NCBI GenBank assembly: GCA_945871335.1 | Contig: CAMBWM010000082.1 | Location: 1-9,360, forward strand | Source of the DNA: Polaromonas sp. YR568 | GTDB lineage: Bacteria; Pseudomonadota; Gammaproteobacteria; Burkholderiales; Burkholderiaceae | Direction: 5' to 3' | Length of the DNA: 9,360 nucleotides | Translations under genes and position numbers: made by a program | Notes under the pieces: generated by a model | Seen by the model: only the letters and a program-made list of their open reading frames with translations | Told to the model about the DNA's origin: nothing | Databases searched by the model: none | In this document: positions 1 through 6,810 of the stretch, piece by piece | How positions within the stretch are numbered: position 1 is the stretch's first letter | Layout of the letters: every line of letters starts with the position of its first letter

Positions 1-8
1 CGTTTCAT
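1..8 (-). CDS. Start of a gene that leaves the window to the left (partial)
   Basis: Read on the minus strand, bases 8 to 6 form ATG, followed by AAA and then CG at the edge, so the protein begins Met-Lys-Arg. Directly upstream (18 to 14) is GGAGA, five bases from the ATG, which is a strong Shine-Dalgarno sequence at good spacing. Only two full codons are visible, so the product cannot be named. It points the same way as the hydrolase and transporter genes but is separated from them by about 340 bases, so it probably has its own promoter. Confidence 0.5.
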
Positions 9-13
9 GGGTG

Positions 14-18
14 TCTCC
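14..18 (-). promoter_or_regulatory. Ribosome binding site of the left-edge gene
   Basis: The minus-strand sequence is GGAGA, then CACCC, then ATG. The match to the 16S rRNA tail and the spacing of five bases are the main evidence that a real gene starts at base 8. Confidence 0.5.
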
Positions 19-248
19 AGTTTAAAAAAATGAGGGTTCTGCGTGAGCGGTGATTGGGCTTGGGGCGTCGTGTATCTAGCGGCCAGCAGGTGGTTGTGGG
101 CGCCTTAAACATGTTCAGTGACCAAGGCCCCTCTCATCGGCAAACGCGAGACAACAGCGCGGTATTCCACAAAGGGCTTTTTGATGCGCTGGCCGAATTC
201 AAGAATCCCTCCAGGATCTGACAGCCAAGTGAGCATCATTGTTAGACT

Positions 249-278
249 CAAAGATACATCGTATACGAAAAATCTTTG
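249..278. promoter_or_regulatory. Interrupted palindrome with GTATAC core, possible GntR-type operator
   Basis: The centre (259-268) is the perfect 10-bp palindrome TCGTATACGA. Three unpaired bases on each side separate it from outer arms CAAAGAT (249-255) and ATCTTTG (272-278), which are exact reverse complements about the same centre. In all, 24 of 30 bases are paired. From memory, several FCD-type GntR regulators bind short palindromes with a GTATAC core, so an operator is the best guess. No transcription factor gene lies in the window. The site is about 240 bases upstream of the left-edge gene and about 70 bases beyond the hydrolase stop, so it more likely serves the left-hand unit. Confidence 0.45.
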
Positions 279-346
279 CGCACTTTAGCGCGTGGACCAC
301 CCTAATCCGGGGCCTTAGCTTGCGCCCGGACAGGCCAAGCCGGCGC

Positions 347-1276
347 TCAAGCCGATTGTGTGAAGTTGATATCGATGCGCTCAGGCATGGTCAGAAATGA
401 ATGCACAGCGTGGTAAAGCCGGTGGCGGTTCACCCCGAGCAAGGCGGCATGCGCCAGACCTGCGATCTTGAGAATTGATTTGTCCGGGTGCGGCAACTTG
501 GCGTAAAAAGCCAGCAGATCTTCTTCGCTGGCGATGCCGTCGTGTTCGGCACGCACCATCAAAACCGGGCAGATGACTTTGTCCGGATCGACCACCGGCA
601 GATTGCTGACCATGTCCAGATAAGTCCCGTTGGGCACGGTGTCGCCGTATTGAAGCTCCGCCCGGGTGACGATGTCTGAGATGCCTGGCTCAGACGCCCC
701 GGCATGGTCTCGTGTGAAAACAGACTGGTAGAAAGCTGCGTCCACCTTGCGGACATTGCTGGCCAGCAGCTGCGGTAAGAGCTTGGCGCGTTTGATCAAG
801 GTGGGGGCGTCCTTGCCGGTCCAGACGAATGCGTCAACGATCAAGCGACTGACATGTTCAGGATAGAAATTAGCAAAGCGCGCCGCCCTGAGAGCGCCAG
901 AGGACTGACCGAAAAAACTCGCCTGTTGTTGGCCGGTTTCTCGAATCACCAGATCCATGGCGAGTTTCAAGTCCACCACACCACTGTGAATGTCTGAGTA
1001 ACCGGCGCTGCGGTCAGAGTGGCCGTAGCCTTCGTGATCCATGGTCCAGACTTCGTAACCCAGTCGCACAAAGTGGTCCATCATGGAGTAGTCGTTGCGC
1101 CCTTCGATCTGCAAATCAAACATGGTTTTGGCCGAATAAGAAGAGCCGTGAACCAGAAATAAAACCGGCCGCTGTCCGGAAGTGCCTGCCAGGTATTTCC
1201 GGTTGACCCACAGGCGGATGCCGTCTTTGTCGGCCCAGAAGTCTTGCGCCAAAATTTGAAGTTCAGAACCGTTCAT
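347..1276 (-). CDS. Alpha/beta hydrolase fold protein
   Basis: A 309-residue cytoplasmic alpha/beta hydrolase; no signal peptide is visible. The oxyanion-hole motif is LVHGSS (residues 41-46), followed by MDHEGYGHSD (79-88), typical of the strand and loop after the first helix. The nucleophile elbow is GQSSG (123-127), giving Ser125. The likely acid is Asp246 in VRAEHDG, and the likely base is His276 in GLAHAA, so the triad is complete and at normal spacing. The ATG has a modest GGA-type ribosome site in TTGGAAAAGCA. The gene follows tctA by 57 bases on the same strand and is probably the last gene of the transporter operon. It may hydrolyse an ester, lactone, amide or C-C bond in the imported compound. 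The family is too broad to fix the substrate. Confidence 0.9.
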   Translation of the reverse strand: MNGSELQILAQDFWADKDGIRLWVNRKYLAGTSGQRPVLFLVHGSSYSAKTMFDLQIEGRNDYSMMDHFVRLGYEVWTMDHEGYGHSDRSAGYSDIHSGVVDLKLAMDLVIRETGQQQASFFGQSSGALRAARFANFYPEHVSRLIVDAFVWTGKDAPTLIKRAKLLPQLLASNVRKVDAAFYQSVFTRDHAGASEPGISDIVTRAELQYGDTVPNGTYLDMVSNLPVVDPDKVICPVLMVRAEHDGIASEEDLLAFYAKLPHPDKSILKIAGLAHAALLGVNRHRLYHAVHSFLTMPERIDINFTQSA

Positions 1277-1333
1277 TGCTTTTCCAACTCAATCGATAAA
1301 AATAAGGGAGGGGCAGCCACACCGCCACGTGCT

Positions 1334-2836
1334 TCAGTCCTGCTCGGGTTTGACTTGTTTGAGCCTTGGAATCAAAAAAGGCAGCGCCAGGGAGACGGCC
1401 GAAAGGAAGACCAAGGTGGCAGAAATGCCGCTGCTGACAAACACTACAGGATTGCCGTCTGACAGTGTCAAAGCCTGGCGAAACGACTGCTCCATGATGC
1501 CGGCCAGCACCAAAGACAACACCAGAGGCGGAATCGGGATCTCGACCTTGTCAAAGATATAGCCCAAAACGCCGAAGAAAAGTACCAGGTACAGCTCGAC
1601 CATGCTGCCGTTGATGGCGAATGTGCCCAGCACCGAAATGGCAATGATCAGCGGGTAAAGAATACCGCTGGGAATGTAGAGCAAGCGCACAAACAGGCCG
1701 ATCAGCGGCAGGTTCAAAATCAGCAGCATCACATTGCCGATGTACATGCTGTCAATCAGGCCCCAAACCAGATCCGGCCGGTTTTGAAACAACAGCGGCC
1801 CGGGCTGAATGCCGTGCATGATGAAGGCGCCCATCATGACCGCTGTGGCGCCGCCGCCTGGCACGCCCAGGGTGAGGAGCGGCACCATAGCGCCAGCCGT
1901 GTCAGAGTTGTTGGCGGCCTCCGGACCGGCCACGCCTTCAATGGCACCCTTGCCAAATTCTTCGGGGTTCTTCGACAAACGTTTTTCAGTCGAGTAGGAC
2001 AGCAAAGAGGCGATGGTGCCGCCGGCGCCCGGCAAGATGCCGATTAAAAAACCCATGATGGAGCCGCGCCAGATGGGTCCTTTAGAGCGTCGCCATTCTT
2101 CCTTGGTGATCCAGAGCTTGCCGGTGATGCGCATGGCCGGGTCACTGGTTCCAGAGTGAATTTTTTCCAGGCCGCGAAACACCTCAGCCAGCGCGAACAT
2201 GCCCACCACCACGACGATAAAGCCAATGCCGTCCTGAAACTCGGCAATGCCGGCTGTGAAGCGCTGTTGTCCGCTCTGCAGGTCAATGCCGATGGTGGCA
2301 ATCATCAGGCCCAAAATGGTGGACAGCAGGCCCTTGGCAGGGGATTTGCCGGACAGCGATGCCACTGCGGTCAGGGCAAACAGCATCAGGGTGAAGTATT
2401 CAGCGGGACCGAACTTCAGGGCTGTTGAGGCCAGCGGCACCGCAAACAGCGTCAGTGCGACCACGCCCAGGGTGCCGGCAATGAAGGAGCCGATGGCCGA
2501 AATCGCCAAGGCCGCACCGGCGCGGCCATTGCGGGCCATTTCATAGCCGTCGATAGAGGTCATCACCGAAGCCGCTTCTCCCGGCGTGCGGATCAGGATT
2601 GCAGTGGTCGAGCCGCCGTATTTGGTGCCGTAGTAAACGCCGGCCATCATGATCAGGCCAGAGGCTGGGTCCATGCCATAAGTGACCGGTATTAAAAGGG
2701 CAATGCTGGCCGACGGGCCGATGCCCGGCAAAATGCCCACGATGGTGCCGATCAGCACGCCGACAAAGGTGTACCAGAGGTTGATGGGCATCAGCGCTAC
2801 ACCAAAGCCATTGACGATGTGGTTGAAGGTTTCCAT
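1334..2836 (-). CDS. tctA: Tripartite tricarboxylate transporter, large permease subunit TctA
   Basis: A 500-residue polytopic inner-membrane protein, the usual TctA length, forming the transport channel of a TTT secondary transporter with TctB and receiving substrate from TctC. Family hallmarks are present in both halves: GILPGIG (34-40) and YYGTKYGGS (68-76) in the first, then GILPGAGG (266-273) and the segment from GPEAANNSD to TLGVPGG (304-328) in the second, reflecting the internal repeat. I chose the ATG at 2836, giving METFNHIV. An upstream in-frame start at 2917 would add 27 residues lying inside tctB, with no membrane or family character. The start is 13 bases after the tctB stop and has no clear Shine-Dalgarno sequence, which suggests translational coupling. 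Substrate unknown. Confidence 0.96.
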   Translation of the reverse strand: METFNHIVNGFGVALMPINLWYTFVGVLIGTIVGILPGIGPSASIALLIPVTYGMDPASGLIMMAGVYYGTKYGGSTTAILIRTPGEAASVMTSIDGYEMARNGRAGAALAISAIGSFIAGTLGVVALTLFAVPLASTALKFGPAEYFTLMLFALTAVASLSGKSPAKGLLSTILGLMIATIGIDLQSGQQRFTAGIAEFQDGIGFIVVVVGMFALAEVFRGLEKIHSGTSDPAMRITGKLWITKEEWRRSKGPIWRGSIMGFLIGILPGAGGTIASLLSYSTEKRLSKNPEEFGKGAIEGVAGPEAANNSDTAGAMVPLLTLGVPGGGATAVMMGAFIMHGIQPGPLLFQNRPDLVWGLIDSMYIGNVMLLILNLPLIGLFVRLLYIPSGILYPLIIAISVLGTFAINGSMVELYLVLFFGVLGYIFDKVEIPIPPLVLSLVLAGIMEQSFRQALTLSDGNPVVFVSSGISATLVFLSAVSLALPFLIPRLKQVKPEQD

Positions 2837-2849
2837 GCGCGCCGGCGAA

Positions 2850-3350
2850 TTAAAAAGGCAGCAGGCCGGCCGGGATTTGCGCGCCGAACAAGCGGGTGAA
2901 GGCCAGGTAGCTGCCAAAGCTGAAACCAGCGGCAGTCAGAACGTTCGCCCGTGTTTTGCCCGGATTGAAAATAGCCATCAGGGCGTACAGATAAAGCGCT
3001 GTGGCGATTGCGTAACCCAGCCAGTTGAAGAGGAAAAAGTAGCCCAGGGTACTGAGCACCATGGCCGCAATAAAGAAATATCCTTTGGCCCCTGCTGGCG
3101 CTTCTTGCGGCGAGGTTTCTCCTGCCAATGCTTTATTGGTGGCCTGCGCGCGGGCCTTGGCTTTGGCGCCGGCCAGTGTTTCAAGCCAAAGCAGAACCGC
3201 TGCAATCAGCAAACCGATGATGAGCAGCCTGGGAATCGCCTTCGGGCCGATCGGATCGCCGATCAGCGGTTCCTTGATCTGCTCGGTCGCAAACCAGTAA
3301 AAAGCGGCCAACAGCACCGTGGCCAGGACGATGAACTTGTCGGTTTTCAT
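2850..3350 (-). CDS. tctB: Tripartite tricarboxylate transporter, small membrane subunit TctB
   Basis: A 166-residue integral membrane protein of the TctB (DUF1468) family, partner of TctA in the inner membrane. Hydrophobic segments fall near residues 6-22, 41-58, 91-109, 112-127 and 136-153. A polar, Ala- and Lys-rich loop at about 60-90 separates the first pair from the rest. The stretch GDPIGPKAIPRLL (31-43) before the second helix and the end PAGLLPF are typical of the family. The gene lies 52 bases after tctC and 13 bases before tctA, in the usual C-B-A order. The ATG at 3350 has no strong ribosome site. Its product is usually needed in smaller amounts than the receptor. Confidence 0.92.
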   Translation of the reverse strand: MKTDKFIVLATVLLAAFYWFATEQIKEPLIGDPIGPKAIPRLLIIGLLIAAVLLWLETLAGAKAKARAQATNKALAGETSPQEAPAGAKGYFFIAAMVLSTLGYFFLFNWLGYAIATALYLYALMAIFNPGKTRANVLTAAGFSFGSYLAFTRLFGAQIPAGLLPF

Positions 3351-3402
3351 AGGGGCAAGCTAAAGCACAGCAGCCGGACTGCTTGGCGCTGGAGTGGGAC
3401 GC

Positions 3403-4446
3403 TCACTTGGCCAGGCCGAGTTCAACCAGCACTGTCCTCATGGCCACATAGTCCTTTTCTAAGTCTTGCTTGAAGGCATTGCCGACGGTGAAGTCATTGG
3501 TCCAGAAGTTGTTCTCAAGGTCGGCTTTCCAGTCAGGGGTTTGCACCACTTGGCGCAGTACACCTTCCCAGCGGGCGATTTGAGCGGGCGTCATACCTTT
3601 GGGGCCCATGACGGCTCGCCAGTTGCCCCACACCACATCCACGCCTTGTTCTTTCCAGGTAGGGATTTTGGAAAAATCACCTGACAGCCGCTGGCTGGAC
3701 GCAACCCCCACGGCGCGCAATTTCCCGGCAGCCATGTGCGAGCTGACGTTTCCTGCCGCAGTGACCACCATGTCGATGTGCCCGCCCATGAGTGCGGTTA
3801 AGGCCTCAGAAGAGCCTTTGAACGCAATCACTTTGAGCGCCTTGGCTTCGCCGCCAATGCCCTTCATTAGCAAGCCCGCGGCCACATGGTTGTGTCCGCC
3901 TATGGCGCCGGCAAAACCGATCGATAAGGACCTGGGGTTGGCCTTGAGTTTGTCGACCACATCTTTGCCGGTCTTCAAGGCCGAATCGGCGTTGACTGCA
4001 AAGACCGAGAAGTCGTTGATCATAGAGGCGATCGGCGAGAAATCCTTGTGGTTTTGCGTGCTGCTGCCAGTGATGTGGTTGGCCAGCAGAGTCGGGGTGG
4101 TGATCATCAGGTAATGCGCATCACCGGCATGTTGCGTCATGTAGTTCAGCTGTATGTTGCCTCCACCACCGGTTTTGTTGACGACTGTCATGGTGGTGTT
4201 GATCAGTTTTTTGCTGCCCACTGCTTTTTCAATAGCGCGGGCGGTTTTGTCGTTGCTGCCGCCAGGTGCTGCATAAACCACGATCTCTACATTTTTGGCA
4301 GGCTCCCAAGTCTGGGCATGTACAGATGGGACACAGGCTAAAAATGCCAACAAAGTAAGGGCAACAGTCTTGAGCGTGTAGGTAGTCATAGCCAAGTTAA
4401 TTCTTGTAAAGTTGAAAAAAGACGTGCCGTTAAGGCCGAATTCCAT
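3403..4446 (-). CDS. tctC: Tripartite tricarboxylate transporter substrate-binding protein (Bug family, TctC)
   Basis: A periplasmic solute receptor of 347 residues from the first ATG. Family landmarks are VEIVVYAAPGGSNDKTARAI (residues 53-72), VNKTGGGGNIQLNYM (89-103), the IGFAGAIGGHNHVAAG region (176-191), GHIDMVV (222-228), GKLRAVGV (241-248) and GPKGMTP (281-287). The signal peptide has its hydrophobic core at about 27-38 and a cleavage site after VHA (42-44). Two starts are possible. The ATG at 4446 has a good GAGG five bases upstream but gives a long n-region of about 25 residues. The ATG at 4389 gives a more standard signal peptide (MTTYTLKT) and 328 residues but has no clear ribosome site. 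I report the upstream start on the ribosome-site evidence. Mature proteins are the same. The ligand, probably an organic acid, cannot be inferred. Confidence 0.93.
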   Translation of the reverse strand: MEFGLNGTSFFNFTRINLAMTTYTLKTVALTLLAFLACVPSVHAQTWEPAKNVEIVVYAAPGGSNDKTARAIEKAVGSKKLINTTMTVVNKTGGGGNIQLNYMTQHAGDAHYLMITTPTLLANHITGSSTQNHKDFSPIASMINDFSVFAVNADSALKTGKDVVDKLKANPRSLSIGFAGAIGGHNHVAAGLLMKGIGGEAKALKVIAFKGSSEALTALMGGHIDMVVTAAGNVSSHMAAGKLRAVGVASSQRLSGDFSKIPTWKEQGVDVVWGNWRAVMGPKGMTPAQIARWEGVLRQVVQTPDWKADLENNFWTNDFTVGNAFKQDLEKDYVAMRTVLVELGLAK

Positions 4447-4451
4447 TTTTA

Positions 4452-4455
4452 CCTC
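4452..4455 (-). promoter_or_regulatory. Ribosome binding site deciding the tctC start
   Basis: On the minus strand, GAGG is followed by TAAAA and the ATG at 4446. It supports the longer tctC product, since the internal ATG at 4389 is preceded only by AAGAATTAACTTGGCT, which has no well-placed match. Confidence 0.55.
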
Positions 4456-4485
4456 AGATTAAGGCTGCACCGAGTGTGGATTTCC

Positions 4486-4506
4486 CTTAGCCAACAGCTT
4501 GGCAAG
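4486..4506. repeat. Short inverted repeat in the tctC upstream region
   Basis: GCCAA (4490-4494) and TTGGC (4499-4503) pair exactly around a four-base loop. With one bulged base at 4489, the stem extends by CTT (4486-4488) and AAG (4504-4506). It lies about 40 bases upstream of the tctC start codon and about 50 bases beyond the stop of the small membrane protein gene. Neither strand has a following T-run, so it does not look like a standard terminator. It could be an operator or an mRNA stem, or chance. Confidence 0.3.
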
Positions 4507-4554
4507 TTGGGTTGATGTTGTGACGTGCAGCCGAGACTTAGCGGGGTGCAGGCC

Positions 4555-4911
4555 TCAGCGCGGCGGGCGCTCGGCGGGAATCTCGCGCACTTCGACATCC
4601 ACCACCTCGTCGCTGCCAAGGAGGCTGCGGGCGGGTTGCCCGGATTTGTGGTCCCGTGCGTTTGTGCTTGTGGTGTCGAAGTTGTCAGGAGCGGTGCTGC
4701 GCCAGCGTCCAGCCATCTGCTGACCGGAAAACTGCCTGAACCGACTGAAGGCGGTGACTGCCGCCGGTTTTTTCCCGGTCACCAAAGCGCGCAGCAGTGC
4801 CAGCAGCAACATCACCAGCCCAAGAGCCAGCAAGCTGAGCAGCGCAACAGCGGCAAAAATGCCCAGCGCCAGGCGCATGAGCACTTGAATAAGGCGGTTA
4901 AAAAAAGGCAA
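4555..4911 (-). CDS. Small membrane protein of unknown function
   Basis: A 118-residue protein I do not recognise. A short basic amphipathic start (MPFFNRLIQVLMRL) leads into a long Leu/Ala-rich hydrophobic stretch at about 14-45, enough for one long or two tightly packed helices. A basic segment follows (RALVTGKK, 41-48), then a polar, probably disordered tail ending in the acidic run DEVVDVEVRE (101-110) and a proline-arginine end. The start codon is TTG at 4911, with AGGA seven bases upstream; no in-frame ATG is better placed, the next Met being residue 12. The gene follows the YnjF-like gene by 76 bases on the same strand and may be co-transcribed with it. The basic residues after the helix suggest a cytoplasmic tail. 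Function unknown. Confidence 0.7.
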   Translation of the reverse strand: MPFFNRLIQVLMRLALGIFAAVALLSLLALGLVMLLLALLRALVTGKKPAAVTAFSRFRQFSGQQMAGRWRSTAPDNFDTTSTNARDHKSGQPARSLLGSDEVVDVEVREIPAERPPR

Positions 4912-4987
4912 TGTAAATTCCTAGGGAGGTCTTGTACTCTAGCTGGCAGATGAGGCTGATGGGTCCGATTGCAATGAGGGCTTTTGC

Positions 4988-5593
4988 TCAGTCAAAGGCT
5001 TTGTAGCCCGAAACTACACGGGCAAGGGTGGTGACGACGCACAGGCCCGCAAAAACCCAGGCCAACAGCGCAAACTGAGCAGGCCACAAGCACATGGCGA
5101 CGAAAAACCCCAGAGTTTCCGTGCCTTCTGTGAGCCCACCCAAAAAGTAAAACGACTTGCCGATGGGCATCTGCTTGCCCATTTGGCGCTTGGCGGCCAT
5201 CACAGCGAAGGCTAAAAAACTGCTGCCCGTGCCCATGAAGCCGGCCAGCAGGGCCGCTGCCGCCAGTGCGTTGGCGGCAGGGTCGGCGAAAGCAAAGGCC
5301 AGCACCACGGCTGCGTAAAAAATGAAGTCCAGGGTGATGTCCAAAAAGCCGCCGCGGTCACTGGGCTGCGTTTGCCGGGCCACTGCGCCGTCCAGACCAT
5401 CGCAAAGCCGGGACAACAGCAACAAAGCCAGACCGGCACCGTAGGCGCGTTGCGCAATCAGCACCGCTCCCAGCAAGCCAATGGCAAAGCCCGCCAGCGT
5501 CAGCTGATTGGCCGTGACGTTGATGCGTATCAGCTGCCGCGCCACGCGCTTGAGCGCAGGCTCGATCAGGCGCTGGGCAAAGTTGTCGAGCAT
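4988..5593 (-). CDS. ynjF: CDP-alcohol phosphatidyltransferase family protein, YnjF-like
   Basis: A 201-residue integral membrane enzyme of the CDP-alcohol phosphatidyltransferase family, which moves a phosphatidyl group from a CDP-linked donor to an alcohol in phospholipid synthesis. The signature is complete: Asp65, Asp68-Gly69, Ala72-Arg73, Gly81, Asp85 and Asp89, the four aspartates that bind metal and substrate. The spacing between Arg73 and Gly81 is one residue shorter than in PgsA, as I recall also for E. coli YnjF. Two other stretches match YnjF from memory: GTGSSFLAFA (121-130) and KSFYFLGGLTEGTET (146-160). About six hydrophobic segments are present. It begins 19 bases after the ftsY stop and is probably co-transcribed with it. 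The acceptor alcohol is unknown, so a specific reaction such as phosphatidylglycerophosphate synthesis should not be assumed. Confidence 0.9.
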   Translation of the reverse strand: MLDNFAQRLIEPALKRVARQLIRINVTANQLTLAGFAIGLLGAVLIAQRAYGAGLALLLLSRLCDGLDGAVARQTQPSDRGGFLDITLDFIFYAAVVLAFAFADPAANALAAAALLAGFMGTGSSFLAFAVMAAKRQMGKQMPIGKSFYFLGGLTEGTETLGFFVAMCLWPAQFALLAWVFAGLCVVTTLARVVSGYKAFD

Positions 5594-5612
5594 GTATTGC
5601 GCGCAGGTCGGA

Positions 5613-6725
5613 TTAACTCAGCAAGGCTTGGGAAAATTCGCGCGCATTAAAAGTCTCCAGGTCTTGGATCTGCTCTCCAACGCCAATAAAGTAAACCGGC
5701 ACCGCCCGCCAATCCGGGTGGGCTTTGCCGCGCTCGCTGGCCCACAACGCAATGGCGGCCAGCACGCCGCCTTTTGCCGTGCCATCGAGCTTGGTGACGA
5801 TCAGACCTGTGAGTTGCAATGCCTCGTCAAAGGCCTTGACCTGCGCCAGCGCATTTTGGCCTGTGTTGCCGTCGATAACCAGCAGGATTTCGTGAGGTGG
5901 CGTGCCGATGCCCTGACCGCCGGCCTTGGCGATGGTGCGTTTGATTTTTTTAAGTTCTTCCATCAAGTGCAGTTGGGTCGGCAAACGACCGGCGGTGTCC
6001 ACCAGTACCACGTCCTTGCCGCGCGCTTTGCCAGCGCTGACCGCGTCAAAACTGACAGAGGCCGGGTCGCCGCCGGCTTGACTGACGATCTCGACGGTGT
6101 TGCGATCGGCCCAGACGGTAAGTTGTTCGCGCGCCGCTGCCCGGAAAGTGTCGGCCGCAGCCAGCAGAACAGAGGCGCCCGCGTCGCTCAGGTGGCGTGT
6201 GAGCTTGCCGATCGATGTGGTCTTGCCAGCACCGTTGACGCCTGTCACCATGATCACAGTGGGCACAAATTCGCCAATGCGCAAAGGCTGCTCGAGGGGT
6301 TTTAGCAAGCCGCAAAGCACTTCGATCAGCAGGTTGCGCACAGCCACCGGGTGCGTCACGCCGCTTTCTTTGACGCGTCGGCGAAGTTCGCCCAGCAAGT
6401 AGTTGCTGGCGCTGACGCCGGCGTCGGCCATCAGCAGCGCCTCCTCCAGGTCTTCGTAAAGTGCCTCATCGATTTGTGTGCCCGTGAAAACGCTCGAAAT
6501 GCTGCTACCGGTCTTGCGCAAGCCGGCCTTGAGTTTGTTCAACCAAGGTTCGCGTCCGGGCTGCAAGCCCTGGGCGGGTGCCGGGCTGTTGGTCGCAATG
6601 GGGCTGACCAGTGCGCTGCCGATTAACCCCGCTGCTGGACTGCCCAGGGAAGCGTCACTGGGCGAGGCCATGGTTTCGGATACTGCGACGGGGTTGGGCG
6701 TTTTTTTCTTGAAGAAACTGAACAT
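5613..6725 (-). CDS. ftsY: Signal recognition particle receptor FtsY
   Basis: A 370-residue SRP receptor GTPase that docks ribosome-SRP complexes at the inner membrane for co-translational insertion. The N-terminal A region is short (about 60 residues, starting with basic MFSFFKKK and rich in Pro, Ser and Ala), against about 200 in E. coli. The N domain covers about 60-145. The G domain carries the P-loop GVNGAGKTT (162-170), DTFRAAAREQL (192-202), DTAGR (243-247), the base-specificity motif TKLD (311-314) with GTAKGG next to it, and GVGE (348-351). All GTPase motifs are intact. The basic N-terminus and the N-domain boundary probably serve membrane binding. The gene heads a minus-strand unit with the YnjF-like gene and is divergent from the M16 pair. 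Confidence 0.98.
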   Translation of the reverse strand: MFSFFKKKTPNPVAVSETMASPSDASLGSPAAGLIGSALVSPIATNSPAPAQGLQPGREPWLNKLKAGLRKTGSSISSVFTGTQIDEALYEDLEEALLMADAGVSASNYLLGELRRRVKESGVTHPVAVRNLLIEVLCGLLKPLEQPLRIGEFVPTVIMVTGVNGAGKTTSIGKLTRHLSDAGASVLLAAADTFRAAAREQLTVWADRNTVEIVSQAGGDPASVSFDAVSAGKARGKDVVLVDTAGRLPTQLHLMEELKKIKRTIAKAGGQGIGTPPHEILLVIDGNTGQNALAQVKAFDEALQLTGLIVTKLDGTAKGGVLAAIALWASERGKAHPDWRAVPVYFIGVGEQIQDLETFNAREFSQALLS

Positions 6726-6810
6726 ATGAGGGTCTTTGTACTGGAGCTATTCTATGAAACACCCCGTGCAAGTTACATTTGGCAAACACATGACCTAATC
6801 TAAGCTCAAG
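6726..6810. promoter_or_regulatory. Divergent promoter region between ftsY and the M16 pair
   Basis: This short gap must hold the start signals for both directions. For ftsY, TAGAAT on the minus strand (6754 to 6749) is a good -10 candidate, about 24 bases upstream of the ATG, but the hexamer 17 bases further up (TGTAAC) is a poor -35. For the plus strand, TTGGCA (6779-6784) resembles a -35, but no good -10 follows at standard spacing. Neither start codon has a strong Shine-Dalgarno sequence. Confidence 0.35.

Larger units (their letters stand above)
9..346. other. Intergenic region without a convincing gene
   Basis: This stretch separates the hydrolase stop from the start of the left-edge gene. 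It holds a 30-bp interrupted palindrome (249-278), described separately, and an A-run at 24-30. A minus-strand open frame at 239-105 would encode 44 residues, beginning with two consecutive ATG codons (MMLTWLSDPGG). It has only a weak GAG-type ribosome site and no family I recognise, so it may be a small gene, a remnant or chance. A GC-rich hairpin at 307-329 lies downstream of the hydrolase but has no T-run, so I do not call it a terminator. Confidence 0.6.

Noticed and set aside
259..268. The palindrome as a recombination or attachment site
   Set aside because: No integrase, transposase, tRNA or flanking direct repeat is present; a transcription factor operator fits the symmetry better.
307..329. 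GC-rich hairpin downstream of the hydrolase as a terminator
   Set aside because: The CCGGG/CCCGG stem is only five pairs plus a bulge and no T-run follows on the minus strand.
2837..2917. Upstream in-frame start for tctA adding 27 residues
   Set aside because: The added segment lies within tctB, is Cys-, Pro- and Arg-rich, and precedes the normal TctA N-terminus METFNHIV.
3369..3383. Stem-loop between tctC and tctB that could set different transcript stability
   Set aside because: AGCAG and CTGCT pair around a five-base loop, but five base pairs are too few to support a functional claim.
2682..3473. Plus-strand open frame of 263 codons opposite tctA, tctB and the end of tctC
   Set aside because: It spans three gene boundaries antisense to well-supported transporter genes and encodes a Gln-, Arg- and Gly-rich sequence typical of a shadow frame.
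5508..6305. Plus-strand open frame of 265 codons opposite ynjF and ftsY
   Set aside because: It is antisense to intact GTPase motifs of FtsY and has no motifs of its own.
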